64,000 nt of DNA from Streptomyces venezuelae (GCF_008642355.1 NZ_CP029193.1:6100001-6164000); one strand, 5' to 3'. Positions 15,324-30,024 are shown, numbered from the stretch's first letter. Numbers and translations are program-made. The notes: generated by a model from the letters alone, not told the origin.

Positions 15324-15440
15324 GTTTCGGTGGTCATAGCGTGAGGGAAACGCCCGGTTACATTCCGAACCCGGAAGCTAAGCCTCACAGCGCCGATGGT
15401 ACTGCAGGGGGGACCCTGTGGGAGAGTAGGACGCCGCCGA
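15324..15440 (+). rRNA. rrf: 5S ribosomal RNA
   Basis: Begins GTTTCGGTGGTCATAGCG and ends GGACGCCGCCGA, whose ends pair with each other. It contains the conserved CCCGGTTACATTCCGAACCC and GATGGTACTGC segments. The 117-base length is typical. It is followed at once by the operon terminator. Confidence 0.97.
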
Positions 15441-15452
15441 ACTCCTTTTAAT

Positions 15453-15496
15453 AGAGCTGGTCCCTGAACTTCGGTTCAGGGACCAGCTCTTTTTTG
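15453..15496 (+). terminator. rRNA operon intrinsic terminator
   Basis: A perfect 17-base-pair stem (AGAGCTGGTCCCTGAAC, 15453-15469, with 15474-15490) closes a stable TTCG tetraloop and runs straight into a T-run. This is an unusually classical factor-independent terminator for this G+C content. Confidence 0.95.
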
Positions 15497-15556
15497 TTTT
15501 CCGTCACTTGCCGTTCACGTTGCGCAGCCACCATCCGCTTCATGGGGACAGTTGCA

Positions 15557-16219
15557 ATGTTGCGCGCCGCCGGCGTCGGTACCGGAGACGAAGTCGTCGT
15601 ACCGGCCTACGGCAACACCGAGGTGACCGAAGCCGTGACCCTCACCGGGGCGGTGCCCGTCTTCGCGGACATAGAGCCCACCACCTACTGCCTCGACCCC
15701 GACGCCGTCGCCGCCGCGGTCACCCCGCGCACGGCCGCCGTCGTCGTCGTGCATCGCTTCGGCAACCAGGCCGACGTACGACGACTGAGAGACGTAGGAC
15801 AGCGGCACGGGCTGCTCGTCCTGGAGCAGGGTGAAGCCGAGGCATCGGGCGACGGGCTGTCACGGCGGCGGCAGCACGCCGCGTACCTCAGTGGACGCCT
15901 CAACGGAGTCGTGACGCCCGACGGCGGCGCAGGGCACAGCTACGAGCAGTACGTCGTGCGCGTGCCCGGGAACGGGCGGCCCGACCGGGACGCCTTCGCA
16001 CGTGCCGTACGAGCCAAAGGTGTTGCTTGTCATGTGCCGGTGAAGACGCCCGTGCACCGCATGCCTCGGTTCTGGCGCGACGTACAGCTGCCCGAGACCG
16101 AACGGGCCGCGGACGAGACGCTCGCGCTTCCGATCGAGGCGTCCATGACGCGGCGTGAACTCCAGCGCGTCGTGTCCGCGTGCAATGCGCTCGGCGGGCT
16201 TCTGCAGCCGGCCTTCTGA
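15557..16219 (+). CDS. Shortened DegT/DnrJ/EryC1/StrS-like protein lacking the PLP lysine region
   Basis: The 220 residues match two ends of the StrS sugar-aminotransferase family. The N-terminal part is GDEVVVPAYGNTEVTEAV and the following DIEPTTYCLDPDAV / VVVHRFG blocks; the C-terminal part is EQYVVRVPGNGRPDRDAFARA and LPETERAADETLALP. Between HGLLVLEQ and RRRQHAAYLSGRL about 100 residues are absent, including the segment with the catalytic lysine. It is therefore unlikely to be an active aminotransferase. The ATG at 15557 has GGGGA eight bases upstream. I recall similar short homologues beside rrn in other streptomycetes, suggesting a conserved non-enzymatic protein rather than fresh decay. 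Confidence 0.75.
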   Translation: MLRAAGVGTGDEVVVPAYGNTEVTEAVTLTGAVPVFADIEPTTYCLDPDAVAAAVTPRTAAVVVVHRFGNQADVRRLRDVGQRHGLLVLEQGEAEASGDGLSRRRQHAAYLSGRLNGVVTPDGGAGHSYEQYVVRVPGNGRPDRDAFARAVRAKGVACHVPVKTPVHRMPRFWRDVQLPETERAADETLALPIEASMTRRELQRVVSACNALGGLLQPAF

Positions 16220-16236
16220 GCTTTGCTCGGTCGGCT

Positions 16237-17157
16237 CTATCCGGCCTTCCTGGTGTGGGACTTGAAGAAGTCCCACATCAGGTCGGTCGCGCTGATGCCT
16301 GACGTCGGATCGGACATTCCGCCGCCCGCGCCCTTTGGCCAGGCGTGCCCCATGTCCGGGAGCCGGTAGACGACCACGGCCGAGCCGTCGCGGCACTTGG
16401 CCTCCGTCCTTTTGATGTTGGTCTTCCCCAGTGTGTCGGGGCTTCCCGTCGTGCAGGCCAGGCGTTTCTGCCAGGTCTTGATGCCCTTGTCCATCGAGGT
16501 GAAGTACTGATCCGCGCCGCCGAGGAACGTGATCACGGAGACCGGGGTCTTCGGTTTGTAGGACGCCTTCTCGGCGTCCGTGCCCAGGAATCCGCCGCTG
16601 ACCGGGGCTATGGCAGCGAACGTGCCGGGGAGTTCGACGGCGAGCTTGTACGTCATGTCGCCGCCGTTGGAGATACCCGTGGCGTAGACGCGGTCCGGGT
16701 CGGCGTTCCAGGTGCGGGTCAGCCGTTTCGTGAGCGTACGGATGAATCCCACGTCGTCCTCCGTGCCGCAGCAGATCATCGCGTTGAACGCCTTGTTGAG
16801 GCCATCGGGATAGGCGACGAGGAAGTTCTCGTCGTCCGCCTTCGCGTTGAGGCCGCTGATGGCTGCCGCGGCCCCGCCGTCGCCCGGATACGGGTGCATG
16901 GCCACGATGAGCGGGAGGCTCTTGGTACGGGAGAAACCGGGAGGGGCGTGGACGGTGTAGACGCGCTTCTCGCCTTTCCAGGACAGCGTGACTTTCTGGT
17001 CTCCCGGGCGAGGGCTCTCCGCCCGCGACGGCTTCTGGGCTGGTGTCCGTTTCGGGGGCTTGTCGTTGTCGGAGCCGCAGGCCGCCACGGGAAGGAGCAG
17101 GACGACGAGGGCCAGGGGGCAGGCGTACCGCACATGCGTACCGCGTTGGCTCGGCAT
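16237..17157 (-). CDS. Secreted lipoprotein esterase, PHB-depolymerase/LpqC-like
   Basis: A 306-residue alpha/beta hydrolase. The N-terminus has a short basic region, a hydrophobic stretch and a lipobox (PVAAC), so it is probably a lipoprotein anchored outside the membrane, followed by a Lys/Pro-rich linker. The nucleophile elbow is GISNGGDM (GxSxGG), the oxyanion region MHPYPGDGG, and the late histidine is in DMGHAWPKG. The ATG at 17157 is used; a GTG at 17133 would still keep the signal peptide. Longer readings would run into the tRNA gene. The natural substrate is unknown. Confidence 0.85.
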   Translation of the reverse strand: MPSQRGTHVRYACPLALVVLLLPVAACGSDNDKPPKRTPAQKPSRAESPRPGDQKVTLSWKGEKRVYTVHAPPGFSRTKSLPLIVAMHPYPGDGGAAAAISGLNAKADDENFLVAYPDGLNKAFNAMICCGTEDDVGFIRTLTKRLTRTWNADPDRVYATGISNGGDMTYKLAVELPGTFAAIAPVSGGFLGTDAEKASYKPKTPVSVITFLGGADQYFTSMDKGIKTWQKRLACTTGSPDTLGKTNIKRTEAKCRDGSAVVVYRLPDMGHAWPKGAGGGMSDPTSGISATDLMWDFFKSHTRKAG

Positions 17158-17205
17158 GGGCGCAGAGTGGCAGCGTCGGAAGAAGCGGTCCAGAGGAACG
17201 GGCGG

Positions 17206-17234
17206 TTCGAGGCACCTTCGATTTCGGGTATGAT
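17206..17234 (+). promoter_or_regulatory. Promoter of the tRNA-Thr gene
   Basis: TTCGAG (17206-17211) and TATGAT (17229-17234) are separated by 17 bases, with the -10 about 40 bases before the mature tRNA. The -10 matches the housekeeping consensus well, the -35 only partly. Confidence 0.6.
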
Positions 17235-17274
17235 CTATTCCGTTGCCGCGGGGAAAACCCCCGAAGGGCAACAG

Positions 17275-17347
17275 GCCCCTATAGCTCAGTCGGTAGAGCG
17301 TCTCCATGGTAAGGAGAAGGTCAGCGGTTCGATTCCGCTTGGGGGCT
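17275..17347 (+). tRNA. tRNA-Thr (anticodon GGT)
   Basis: A 73-base cloverleaf. The acceptor GCCCCTA pairs with TGGGGGC (one wobble). The D arm is GCTC/GAGC, and the anticodon stem TCTCC/GGAGA holds the loop ATGGTAA with anticodon GGT. The T arm is CAGCG/CGCTT around GTTCGATTC, with one wobble. CCA is not encoded. A promoter lies upstream and a hairpin downstream, so it is a single-gene unit. Confidence 0.95.
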
Positions 17348-17355
17348 CAAACAGG

Positions 17356-17387
17356 AAAGGCCTCCGCCCAGTCGGGCGGGGGCCTTT
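17356..17387 (+). terminator. Terminator between tRNA-Thr and the converging phosphatase gene
   Basis: AAAGGCCTCCGCCC (17356-17369) pairs with 17374-17387 (one T-G wobble) around an AGTC loop. The arms end in A-run/T-run, so it can act in both directions. Confidence 0.8.
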
Positions 17388-17451
17388 GGCGTATCCGGGG
17401 TGCCCGGTGTCCGGAGAGAGGGGCAGGGGCACCGTCGGGTGCCCCTGCGGG

Positions 17452-20145
17452 TCAGTCCTTCTGCAGGCCCGGGACCCGCATGGCGAGGATCGCCATGTCG
17501 TCCGAGGGCGCGTCCGTCGCGAAGCGTTCCACCGCGCGCATGATGCGGGCCGCGACCGCGCCGGCCGTCAGACCCGTGCAGGTCGTCAGGACGTCGGCCA
17601 GACCGTCGTCGCCGAGCATGCGTGTGCCCTCGCGGCGCTCCGTCACCCCGTCGGTGACGCACAACAGGACGTCGCCCGGGTCGAGCGTCGCCGTCTGCTC
17701 GTACAGCTCCAGGTCCTCCATGACGCCGAGCAGGGGCTGCGGCTCCGCGTACGGCTCGACCGTGCCGTCCTGGCGCAGGCGCAGCGGCAGCGGATGGCCC
17801 GCGCAGACGATCTTCAGGACCGCCGAGCCGTCCTCCTGCGGCCACAACTCGCCGTACAGGAGCGTCAGGAAGCGGCTGCGGGCCCCCTCGTCGAGGATCG
17901 CGGCGTTGAGGCGTTCGAGGACCGCCGGGCCGCCGAAGCCCTCACGGGCGAGCAGGCGCAGCGCGTGCCGGGCGAGGCCGGTGACCGCCGCGGCCTCCGG
18001 GCCCGTGCCGCAGACGTCGCCGATCGCGAAGCCGTACGCGCCGTCGCGGATCGGGAAGAGGTCGTAGAAGTCACCGCCGACTTCGTTGCCCTCGCCGGCC
18101 GCGCGGTAGATGACGTCGACCTCGACGCCCGGCACCTGCGGCAGACCCGGCGGCAGCAGGCTGCGCTGGAGGGACTGGCTGATGGCCATGCGCTCCGAGT
18201 AGAGGCGGGCGTTGTCGAGGGCGAGGGCCGCCCGGCGGGAGAGATCTTCGGCCAATTCCAGGATCTCTTGGCGGAAGTGTTCGTCGGCGGGCTTACCGAG
18301 GGTGAGCATGCCGATGACGCGGTTGCGGGCGACCAGCGGGAGGACCACGGTCTCGCCGCCCACCGCCGAAGCCGTGGAGAGCGTCGTGCCGATGCCCGAG
18401 CCGAGGCCCGGGGTCTCGCCCAGGCCCAGGCTGCGCATCGACGTGCGCAGGGCGGCCTGGTGGGCGGCTTCGGAGGGGGCCGCCCAGACGCGGGCCCCCG
18501 GCGTGGGCACCGGGTCCGGCGGGGCGATCTTGGAGAGGAGCGCCTTGAGGCCGTCGATGCGCTCCTCGTCCTCGTGCAGGACGTACGAAAGATAGGGCTC
18601 GGCGGACTGGTCGGCGATCGTGTAGACCGCGCACCAGGTGGCGAGGGTGGGGACCGTCATCTGGGCCATGAGGGCCAGCGTCTGGTCGCGGTCGAGGGTG
18701 CCCGCCAGAAGGTCGGAGGCCTCAACGAGGAAGGAGAGCGAACCGCGGCGGAGCCTCTCCAGCTCGCCGAGGCGGGCGGACTCCACGGCCAGGGCGATGC
18801 GGTCGGCGGCGAACTGGAGGCGCAGCGCCTCCTCGTTCGAGTACCGTCCCGACGCCTCGGCGGCGACGCCCAGGGAGCCGGTGAGGCGGCCCTCCACCTT
18901 CAGCGGGACCGTGACGACGGAACGCATGCCGGTGCCGGAGAGCAGGGGGACCGCGCCGGGCACGACCGTGAGGTCCTCGTGGACGGCCGGCATGCGGGCG
19001 GAGCCGTAGCGTCCGGGGGCCGACTCGACCTGGACGCGGGCGAAGCGCTGGCGGGCCGAAGGGAGGCCCGTGGAGGCGCGTACTTCCAGCTCGGTCTCGT
19101 CGTCCGTGGCCAGGAGGAGGAACGCGGCGTCACCGTCGAGCATGTCGCGGGCGCGCTCGACGGTGCGCTGGAGCAGGCCGTCGAGGTCGTCGGGGGCGGG
19201 CGAGCCGATGAACACCTCGAAGGGGTCCGCGGCGTGCGGTTCGCTGAGGGAGCCGGGTTCGGGGGCCGTGCCGCGCAGCGGGGTCTGGAGGACGGCGCGC
19301 TCGTCGTCGCGGACGAGGAGGCAGACCGTGGAGGGTTCGCCGTCTGCGTCGCGGACGCGGAGGTGCGAGGCGTAGACGGGGACGACGCGGCCGTGGGCGT
19401 TGCGGACGCCGTAGCTGCCCTCCCAGCGGGAGAGCTGGAGGGCCTCGGCGATTCCGGTGCTGGTGCCCGGGGTGTGCGGCCAGGCCGCGAGGTCGTTGAG
19501 GGGCTTGCCCATGACCTGCTCGGCCACGTACCCGAAGAGTTCCTCGGCGTCCTCGTTCCAGGCGGAGATGGCGCCCAGGCGGTCGATCTGGATGACGGCG
19601 ACGCGGACCCTGCCGTCGGCGATGGGCAGCAGGTCGGCCGGGAGCGAGGGGCCCGCGGTGCGGGTGCCGACGGAGCGGTGGGGGAGGTCGAGCTGGAACC
19701 AGACCTGTTTGTGCGTGGGGGTGTAGTCGACGCCCCAGCGGGTGGCCAGCGCGGCACAGAGCTGGAGGCCGCGGCCGCCCTCGCGGTCGGGGCTGCCCAT
19801 GTTCATGGAGGACTGCTGGAGCGGGATCTCGCGCTCCGGATAGCGGTCGGAGACCTCGATGCGGACGGCGTCCTCGCTGCGCAGGCACTCGACGTCGGCG
19901 GCCGTGCCGGCGTGCACCACGGCGTTGGTGACCAGCTCGCTGGTGAGGACGACGGCGTCGTCGATGACGTCGGAGAACCCCCAGCCCTGGAGGGTGTCGC
20001 GCACGAAGGAGCGGGCCGTCGCGACGGAACGTCCGACGGGTTCGAAGGTGGCAGCCGCGCGCGCGGTGATCACAGCACTCCTCGTACGAGTATCGACGGC
20101 GTCGACAGTGGCGACTGTCTCGACGCCCAATTCTCCCGAACCCAT
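17452..20145 (-). CDS. RsbW-like kinase / PAS / GAF / SpoIIE-type PP2C phosphatase
   Basis: An 897-residue cytoplasmic regulator. In order: an N-terminal GHKL ATPase of anti-sigma-factor type (SELVTNAVVHAG, then REGGRGLQLC); a PAS domain (about 190-300, LGAISAWNEDAEELFGY); two GAF-type sensor domains (about 330-660); and a C-terminal PP2C/SpoIIE phosphatase (GNEVGGDFYDLF, GDVCGTGPEAAAVT, LLCVTDGVTERREG, SDDMAILAM). The family controls anti-anti-sigma factors through phosphorylation; here kinase and phosphatase are in one chain. The ATG at 20145 has an AGGGG about ten bases upstream. It is divergent from osaA across 275 bases, suggesting a shared stress circuit; the partner proteins are not in the window. 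Confidence 0.9.
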   Translation of the reverse strand: MGSGELGVETVATVDAVDTRTRSAVITARAAATFEPVGRSVATARSFVRDTLQGWGFSDVIDDAVVLTSELVTNAVVHAGTAADVECLRSEDAVRIEVSDRYPEREIPLQQSSMNMGSPDREGGRGLQLCAALATRWGVDYTPTHKQVWFQLDLPHRSVGTRTAGPSLPADLLPIADGRVRVAVIQIDRLGAISAWNEDAEELFGYVAEQVMGKPLNDLAAWPHTPGTSTGIAEALQLSRWEGSYGVRNAHGRVVPVYASHLRVRDADGEPSTVCLLVRDDERAVLQTPLRGTAPEPGSLSEPHAADPFEVFIGSPAPDDLDGLLQRTVERARDMLDGDAAFLLLATDDETELEVRASTGLPSARQRFARVQVESAPGRYGSARMPAVHEDLTVVPGAVPLLSGTGMRSVVTVPLKVEGRLTGSLGVAAEASGRYSNEEALRLQFAADRIALAVESARLGELERLRRGSLSFLVEASDLLAGTLDRDQTLALMAQMTVPTLATWCAVYTIADQSAEPYLSYVLHEDEERIDGLKALLSKIAPPDPVPTPGARVWAAPSEAAHQAALRTSMRSLGLGETPGLGSGIGTTLSTASAVGGETVVLPLVARNRVIGMLTLGKPADEHFRQEILELAEDLSRRAALALDNARLYSERMAISQSLQRSLLPPGLPQVPGVEVDVIYRAAGEGNEVGGDFYDLFPIRDGAYGFAIGDVCGTGPEAAAVTGLARHALRLLAREGFGGPAVLERLNAAILDEGARSRFLTLLYGELWPQEDGSAVLKIVCAGHPLPLRLRQDGTVEPYAEPQPLLGVMEDLELYEQTATLDPGDVLLCVTDGVTERREGTRMLGDDGLADVLTTCTGLTAGAVAARIMRAVERFATDAPSDDMAILAMRVPGLQKD

Positions 20146-20420
20146 GGTGCGGCCGCCCCTCCGATGCCCGCTTGTTTCGTGTACCACCGCCCAGGCCGGG
20201 CAGGACCGGGGTGGTTGGACAGCCGGATGCAAGGTTACTTACCTTCGCCGTCCATGCTGATGCCGGTCGTCAGTGTTTCCGCCCGGAGGGTGTGCGGACG
20301 GTGTGCGAAGCTGCCGAACTGTTATGGCCTGGTTCGGCCATGGTGAAACACTGGGCAAGCTTCATGCAGCAGCTCAGAACAACCCGAGCAGTACCGGTCG
20401 ACCCTTGCGGGAGGGACACA
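20146..20420. promoter_or_regulatory. Divergent intergenic region, phosphatase / osaA
   Basis: No gene is seen in these 275 bases. It must carry promoters in both directions. An inverted repeat ATGGCC(N)GGCCAT lies near 20323-20342, and a strong ribosome-binding site (GGGAGGG, 20409-20415) sits before osaA. I could not assign a sigma-factor-specific promoter. Confidence 0.4.
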
Positions 20421-25928
<5,508 letters not shown>

Positions 25929-26172
25929 CCGAGAACCGGCTTCGTCACACGGAGTTGCTGACAGAGTGTGGCCGAGGTCGTGTAGAACCGCGGTATTCGG
26001 GGAACCTTCTGGTCTCCCACCGCGTTTCTGCTACGTGCACAGTGACATCGCGGTGACAGGGTGTGGCGACAGGCGGGGTGCGGCTACCATGACCGGCACA
26101 AGGACGGGCGGCGCAAGGGAGTCGTCCCCTGGGGCGGCGCCCGGTGTTTCGCCGGGACGAGGAGGGCGGGCC

Positions 26173-26856
26173 ATGGTGCAGAAGGCCAAGATCCTCCTGG
26201 TCGATGACCGGCCGGAGAATCTGCTGGCGCTGGAGGCGATCCTCTCTGCGCTCGATCAGACGCTGGTGCGGGCATCGTCCGGGGAGGAAGCGCTCAAAGC
26301 ACTACTCACGGACGACTTCGCGGTCATTCTGCTGGACGTCCAGATGCCAGGAATGGACGGTTTCGAAACCGCGGCGCACATCAAGCGGCGGGAGCGGACC
26401 CGGGACATCCCGATCATCTTCCTCACCGCCATCAACCACGGGCCGCACCACACCTTCCGCGGGTACGCCGCGGGGGCGGTGGACTACATCTCCAAGCCGT
26501 TCGACCCGTGGGTGCTGCGCGCGAAGGTCTCGGTGTTCGTCGAGCTGTACATGAAGAACTGCCAACTGCGGGAGCAGGCGGCTCTGCTGCGTCTCCAGCT
26601 GGAGGGCGGCGGCAAGGCGACGCCCGGCGACGCGAAGGAGCCCGCGGGGCTGCTCGCCGAGCTGTCGGCGCGGCTCGCCGCGGTCGAGGAGCAGGCCGAA
26701 GCGCTGTCCAAACAGCTGGACGACGAGTCGGCGGACGCGGCGGCGGTGGCCACGGCCGCCCATCTCGAACGCAAACTCACCGGTCTGCGGCGGGCTCTTG
26801 ACGCCCTGGAACCGGGCACCGGCACCGGCGCCCCTTCGGTGCCCTCGCAGAACTGA
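26173..26856 (+). CDS. osaB: Response regulator OsaB
   Basis: 227 residues: an N-terminal receiver domain with the acidic pair in LLVDDRPENLL, phospho-acceptor Asp55 (ILLDVQMPGMDG), Thr in FLTAINHG and Lys in SKPFDP. After it comes a helical, coiled-coil-like C-terminus instead of a DNA-binding domain. It therefore probably works by protein contact. The ATG at 26173 has GAGGAGGG six bases upstream. It follows osaA by 244 bases and is the expected partner of that kinase; osaB mutants of S. coelicolor are reported to fail to sporulate under osmotic stress. Confidence 0.9.
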   Translation: MVQKAKILLVDDRPENLLALEAILSALDQTLVRASSGEEALKALLTDDFAVILLDVQMPGMDGFETAAHIKRRERTRDIPIIFLTAINHGPHHTFRGYAAGAVDYISKPFDPWVLRAKVSVFVELYMKNCQLREQAALLRLQLEGGGKATPGDAKEPAGLLAELSARLAAVEEQAEALSKQLDDESADAAAVATAAHLERKLTGLRRALDALEPGTGTGAPSVPSQN

Positions 26857-26858
26857 CG

Positions 26859-26892
26859 CGGCACGAAGCCTCACTGACGGGGTTTCGTGCCG
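26859..26892 (+). terminator. osaB terminator hairpin
   Basis: GGCACGAA (26860-26867) pairs with TTCGTGCC (26884-26891), extended on both sides to about 12 pairs. It lies directly after the osaB stop. Confidence 0.7.
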
Positions 26893-27002
26893 TCGGCATC
26901 CGGTGAACCACCGTCACTTCCAGGCCTCCTCAGGGGCGACACGAACGGGTGAAGCAGTGGGCACACGTGTCCACAGTGGCTCGCACCGGTAACCTCACAC
27001 CC

Positions 27003-29819
27003 ATGGCCTCACGTCAGCCCGCAGCCAAGAAGACGCCCGTGAAGAAGGCGGTCGCGCCGACGAAGGCTCCGGCGAAGAAGGCCGCCGCCCGACCTCCCGC
27101 GAAGAAAGCCGCGGCGAAGAAGGCGCCCGCGAAGAAGGCACCGGCCAAAAAGGTCGTCGCCAAGAAGCCCGCACCCAGACCGGCGCCCAGCCCCACAGGG
27201 GGCCTGTACCGGGTCGTGCGCGCCGTCTGGCTCGGCCTGGCGCACGGGGTCGGCGCGATGTTCCGCGGCATAGGGCGGGGCGCCAAGGGCCTCGACCCGG
27301 CACACCGCAAGGACGGCCTGGCGCTCCTGCTGCTCGGCGTCTCACTGATCGTCGCCGCGGGTACGTGGTCGAACCTGCGCGGCCCGGTCGGCGACCTCGT
27401 CGAGGTCCTGGTGACCGGCGCCTTCGGCCGCCTCGACCTGCTCGTGCCGCTGCTGCTCGGTGCCATCGCCGTACGGCTCATCCGGCACCCCGAGAAGCCC
27501 GAGGCGAACGGCCGCATCGTGATCGGCCTGTCCGCCCTCGTCATCGGCGTCCTCGGGCAGGTCCACGTGGCCTGCGGCTCGCCGGCCCGCAGCGACGGCA
27601 TGCAGGCGATAAGGGACGCCGGCGGCCTCATCGGCTGGGGCGCCTCCACCCCCCTGATCTTCACCATGGGCGAGATCCTCGCGGTGCCGCTCCTGGTGCT
27701 TCTCACCGTCTTCGGGCTGCTCGTCGTCACCGCGACGCCCGTCAACGCCATCCCGCAGCGGCTGCGGCTGCTCGGTGTGCGGCTCGGGGTGATCCAGGCG
27801 GAGCCAGAGGTCTACGAATTCACGGACGACGACGAGCGGTACGACGAACAGTGGCGCGAGGCGCTGCCCGCACGCCCCGCGCGCAGGCGTTCCACCGCCC
27901 CTGAGGCGTACGACCCCGACCACGCCGAGGAAGAGGCGCTCACCCGGCGCCGCAGGCCGCGCAGGACCCCCGTACAGCCGGACATGGACCGGCCCATGGA
28001 CGCCGTGGACGTGGCGGCGGCCGCGGCCGCGTCCCTGGACGGCGCGGTGATGCACGGGATGCCGCCCTCGCCGCTGGTCGCCGATCTGACGCAGGGCGTC
28101 TCGGGGGAGCGCGAGGAGCGCGAACAGAGCCGCCGGCACGAACAGGGTCAGGAGCAGGAGCGCAAGGCACCCGTACCGACCGCGCGCGCCACGGACGCGC
28201 CGGTGCCCGGCAAGCTCAAGAAGAAGCCGCAGACGGCTGCCGACAGCGTGGACAGCCCCGTACCCGACCTCACCAAGTCCACGCCCGAGACCCAGCGCGA
28301 GCTGCCGCCGCGCGCCGAGCAGCTCCAGCTCTCCGGCGACATCACGTACGCGCTGCCCTCGCTCGACCTCCTGGAGCGCGGCGGCCCCGGCAAGACCCGC
28401 AGCGCGGCCAACGACGCCGTCGTGAACTCGCTGACGAACGTCTTCACCGAGTTCAAGGTCGACGCGGCCGTCACCGGCTTCACACGCGGACCGACGGTCA
28501 CGCGCTACGAGATCGAGCTCGGCCCCGCCGTGAAGGTGGAGAAGATCACGGCGCTGGCCAAGAACATCGCGTACGCGGTCGCGTCCCCGGACGTCCGGAT
28601 CATCTCGCCCATCCCCGGCAAGTCCGCCGTCGGCATCGAGATCCCGAACACCGACCGCGAGATGGTCAACGTGGGAGACGTGCTGCGCCTGGCCGACGCG
28701 GCCGAGGACGATCACCCGATGCTCGTCGCGCTCGGCAAGGACGTCGAGGGCGGTTACGTGATGGCCAACATGGCGAAGATGCCGCACATCCTGGTGGCCG
28801 GTGCCACCGGATCCGGCAAGTCGTCCTGCATCAACTGCCTGATCACGTCGATCATGATAAGAGCGACGCCCGAGGACGTGCGGATGGTCCTCGTGGACCC
28901 CAAGCGCGTCGAGCTCACCGCGTACGAGGGCATTCCGCACCTGATCACGCCCATCATCACCAACCCCAAGCGGGCGGCCGAGGCGCTCCAGTGGGTCGTC
29001 CGCGAGATGGACCTGCGCTATGACGACCTGGCGGCGTTCGGCTACCGGCACATCGACGACTTCAACCAGGCCGTGCGCGAGGGCAAGCTCAAGACGCCGG
29101 AGGGCAGCGAGCGGGAGCTGCAGCCCTATCCGTACCTGCTCGTGATCGTCGACGAGCTCGCCGACCTGATGATGGTCGCGCCGCGCGACGTCGAGGACTC
29201 CATCGTGCGCATCACGCAGCTCGCGCGCGCCGCCGGCATCCACCTGGTGCTCGCCACCCAGCGGCCGTCCGTGGACGTCGTCACGGGCCTGATCAAGGCG
29301 AACGTGCCCTCACGGCTCGCGTTCGCGACCTCCTCGCTCGCCGACAGCCGCGTCATCCTCGACCAGCCGGGGGCGGAGAAGCTCATCGGCAAGGGCGACG
29401 GCCTGTTCCTGCCGATGGGGGCGAACAAGCCCACCCGTATGCAGGGCGCCTTCGTCACCGAGGACGAGATCCACGCCGTGGTGCGGCACTGCAAGGACCA
29501 GATGGCGCCGGTCTTCCGCGACGACGTCACCGTCGGCACCAAGCAGAAGAAGGAGATCGACGAGGACATCGGCGACGACCTCGACCTGCTGTGCCAGGCC
29601 GCTGAACTGGTCGTTTCCACCCAGTTCGGGTCCACGTCGATGCTGCAGCGCAAGCTGCGCGTCGGCTTCGCCAAGGCCGGCAGGCTCATGGACCTCATGG
29701 AGTCGCGCTCCATCGTGGGGCCCAGCGAGGGCTCGAAGGCACGTGACGTTCTTGTGAAACCTGACGAGCTGGACGGCGTGCTCGCGGTCATCCGCGGGGA
29801 GGCTCAGCCAGAAGGATGA
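27003..29819 (+). CDS. ftsK: DNA translocase FtsK/SpoIIIE
   Basis: A 938-residue septal DNA pump that clears chromosomes from closing septa during sporulation. The first 60 residues are an Ala/Lys/Pro tail with repeated KKAPAKK units. About four membrane segments follow (roughly 95-250) and then an acidic/Arg-rich linker. The motor has a Walker A GATGSGKS, Walker B LLVIVDELADLMM and the ATQRPSVDVVTG segment. The gamma winged-helix domain is at the C-terminus (STSMLQRKLRVGFAKAGRLM). The ATG at 27003 follows a weak ribosome-binding context. The tail is unusual in resembling the Lys-rich tails of actinobacterial nucleoid proteins. Confidence 0.95.
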   Translation: MASRQPAAKKTPVKKAVAPTKAPAKKAAARPPAKKAAAKKAPAKKAPAKKVVAKKPAPRPAPSPTGGLYRVVRAVWLGLAHGVGAMFRGIGRGAKGLDPAHRKDGLALLLLGVSLIVAAGTWSNLRGPVGDLVEVLVTGAFGRLDLLVPLLLGAIAVRLIRHPEKPEANGRIVIGLSALVIGVLGQVHVACGSPARSDGMQAIRDAGGLIGWGASTPLIFTMGEILAVPLLVLLTVFGLLVVTATPVNAIPQRLRLLGVRLGVIQAEPEVYEFTDDDERYDEQWREALPARPARRRSTAPEAYDPDHAEEEALTRRRRPRRTPVQPDMDRPMDAVDVAAAAAASLDGAVMHGMPPSPLVADLTQGVSGEREEREQSRRHEQGQEQERKAPVPTARATDAPVPGKLKKKPQTAADSVDSPVPDLTKSTPETQRELPPRAEQLQLSGDITYALPSLDLLERGGPGKTRSAANDAVVNSLTNVFTEFKVDAAVTGFTRGPTVTRYEIELGPAVKVEKITALAKNIAYAVASPDVRIISPIPGKSAVGIEIPNTDREMVNVGDVLRLADAAEDDHPMLVALGKDVEGGYVMANMAKMPHILVAGATGSGKSSCINCLITSIMIRATPEDVRMVLVDPKRVELTAYEGIPHLITPIITNPKRAAEALQWVVREMDLRYDDLAAFGYRHIDDFNQAVREGKLKTPEGSERELQPYPYLLVIVDELADLMMVAPRDVEDSIVRITQLARAAGIHLVLATQRPSVDVVTGLIKANVPSRLAFATSSLADSRVILDQPGAEKLIGKGDGLFLPMGANKPTRMQGAFVTEDEIHAVVRHCKDQMAPVFRDDVTVGTKQKKEIDEDIGDDLDLLCQAAELVVSTQFGSTSMLQRKLRVGFAKAGRLMDLMESRSIVGPSEGSKARDVLVKPDELDGVLAVIRGEAQPEG

Positions 29820-30024
29820 GCGAGGCTCACCCGTAAGGGAACGGCAGGCAACCGTTTCTCTTCGGCATACGTCAAGTTGAGGAGAGAAGAGCACGATGTC
29901 CCACCATCAGGATGTCCGGCCATTCTGATGGCGTACAAAGTCCGTCCGCCCGGTTGCCCCACCGTTTCGCGACCCCCCTAAAATGAACCTCCGGCAGGTG
30001 GCTACACGCTCGAAAGGCGCCCCC

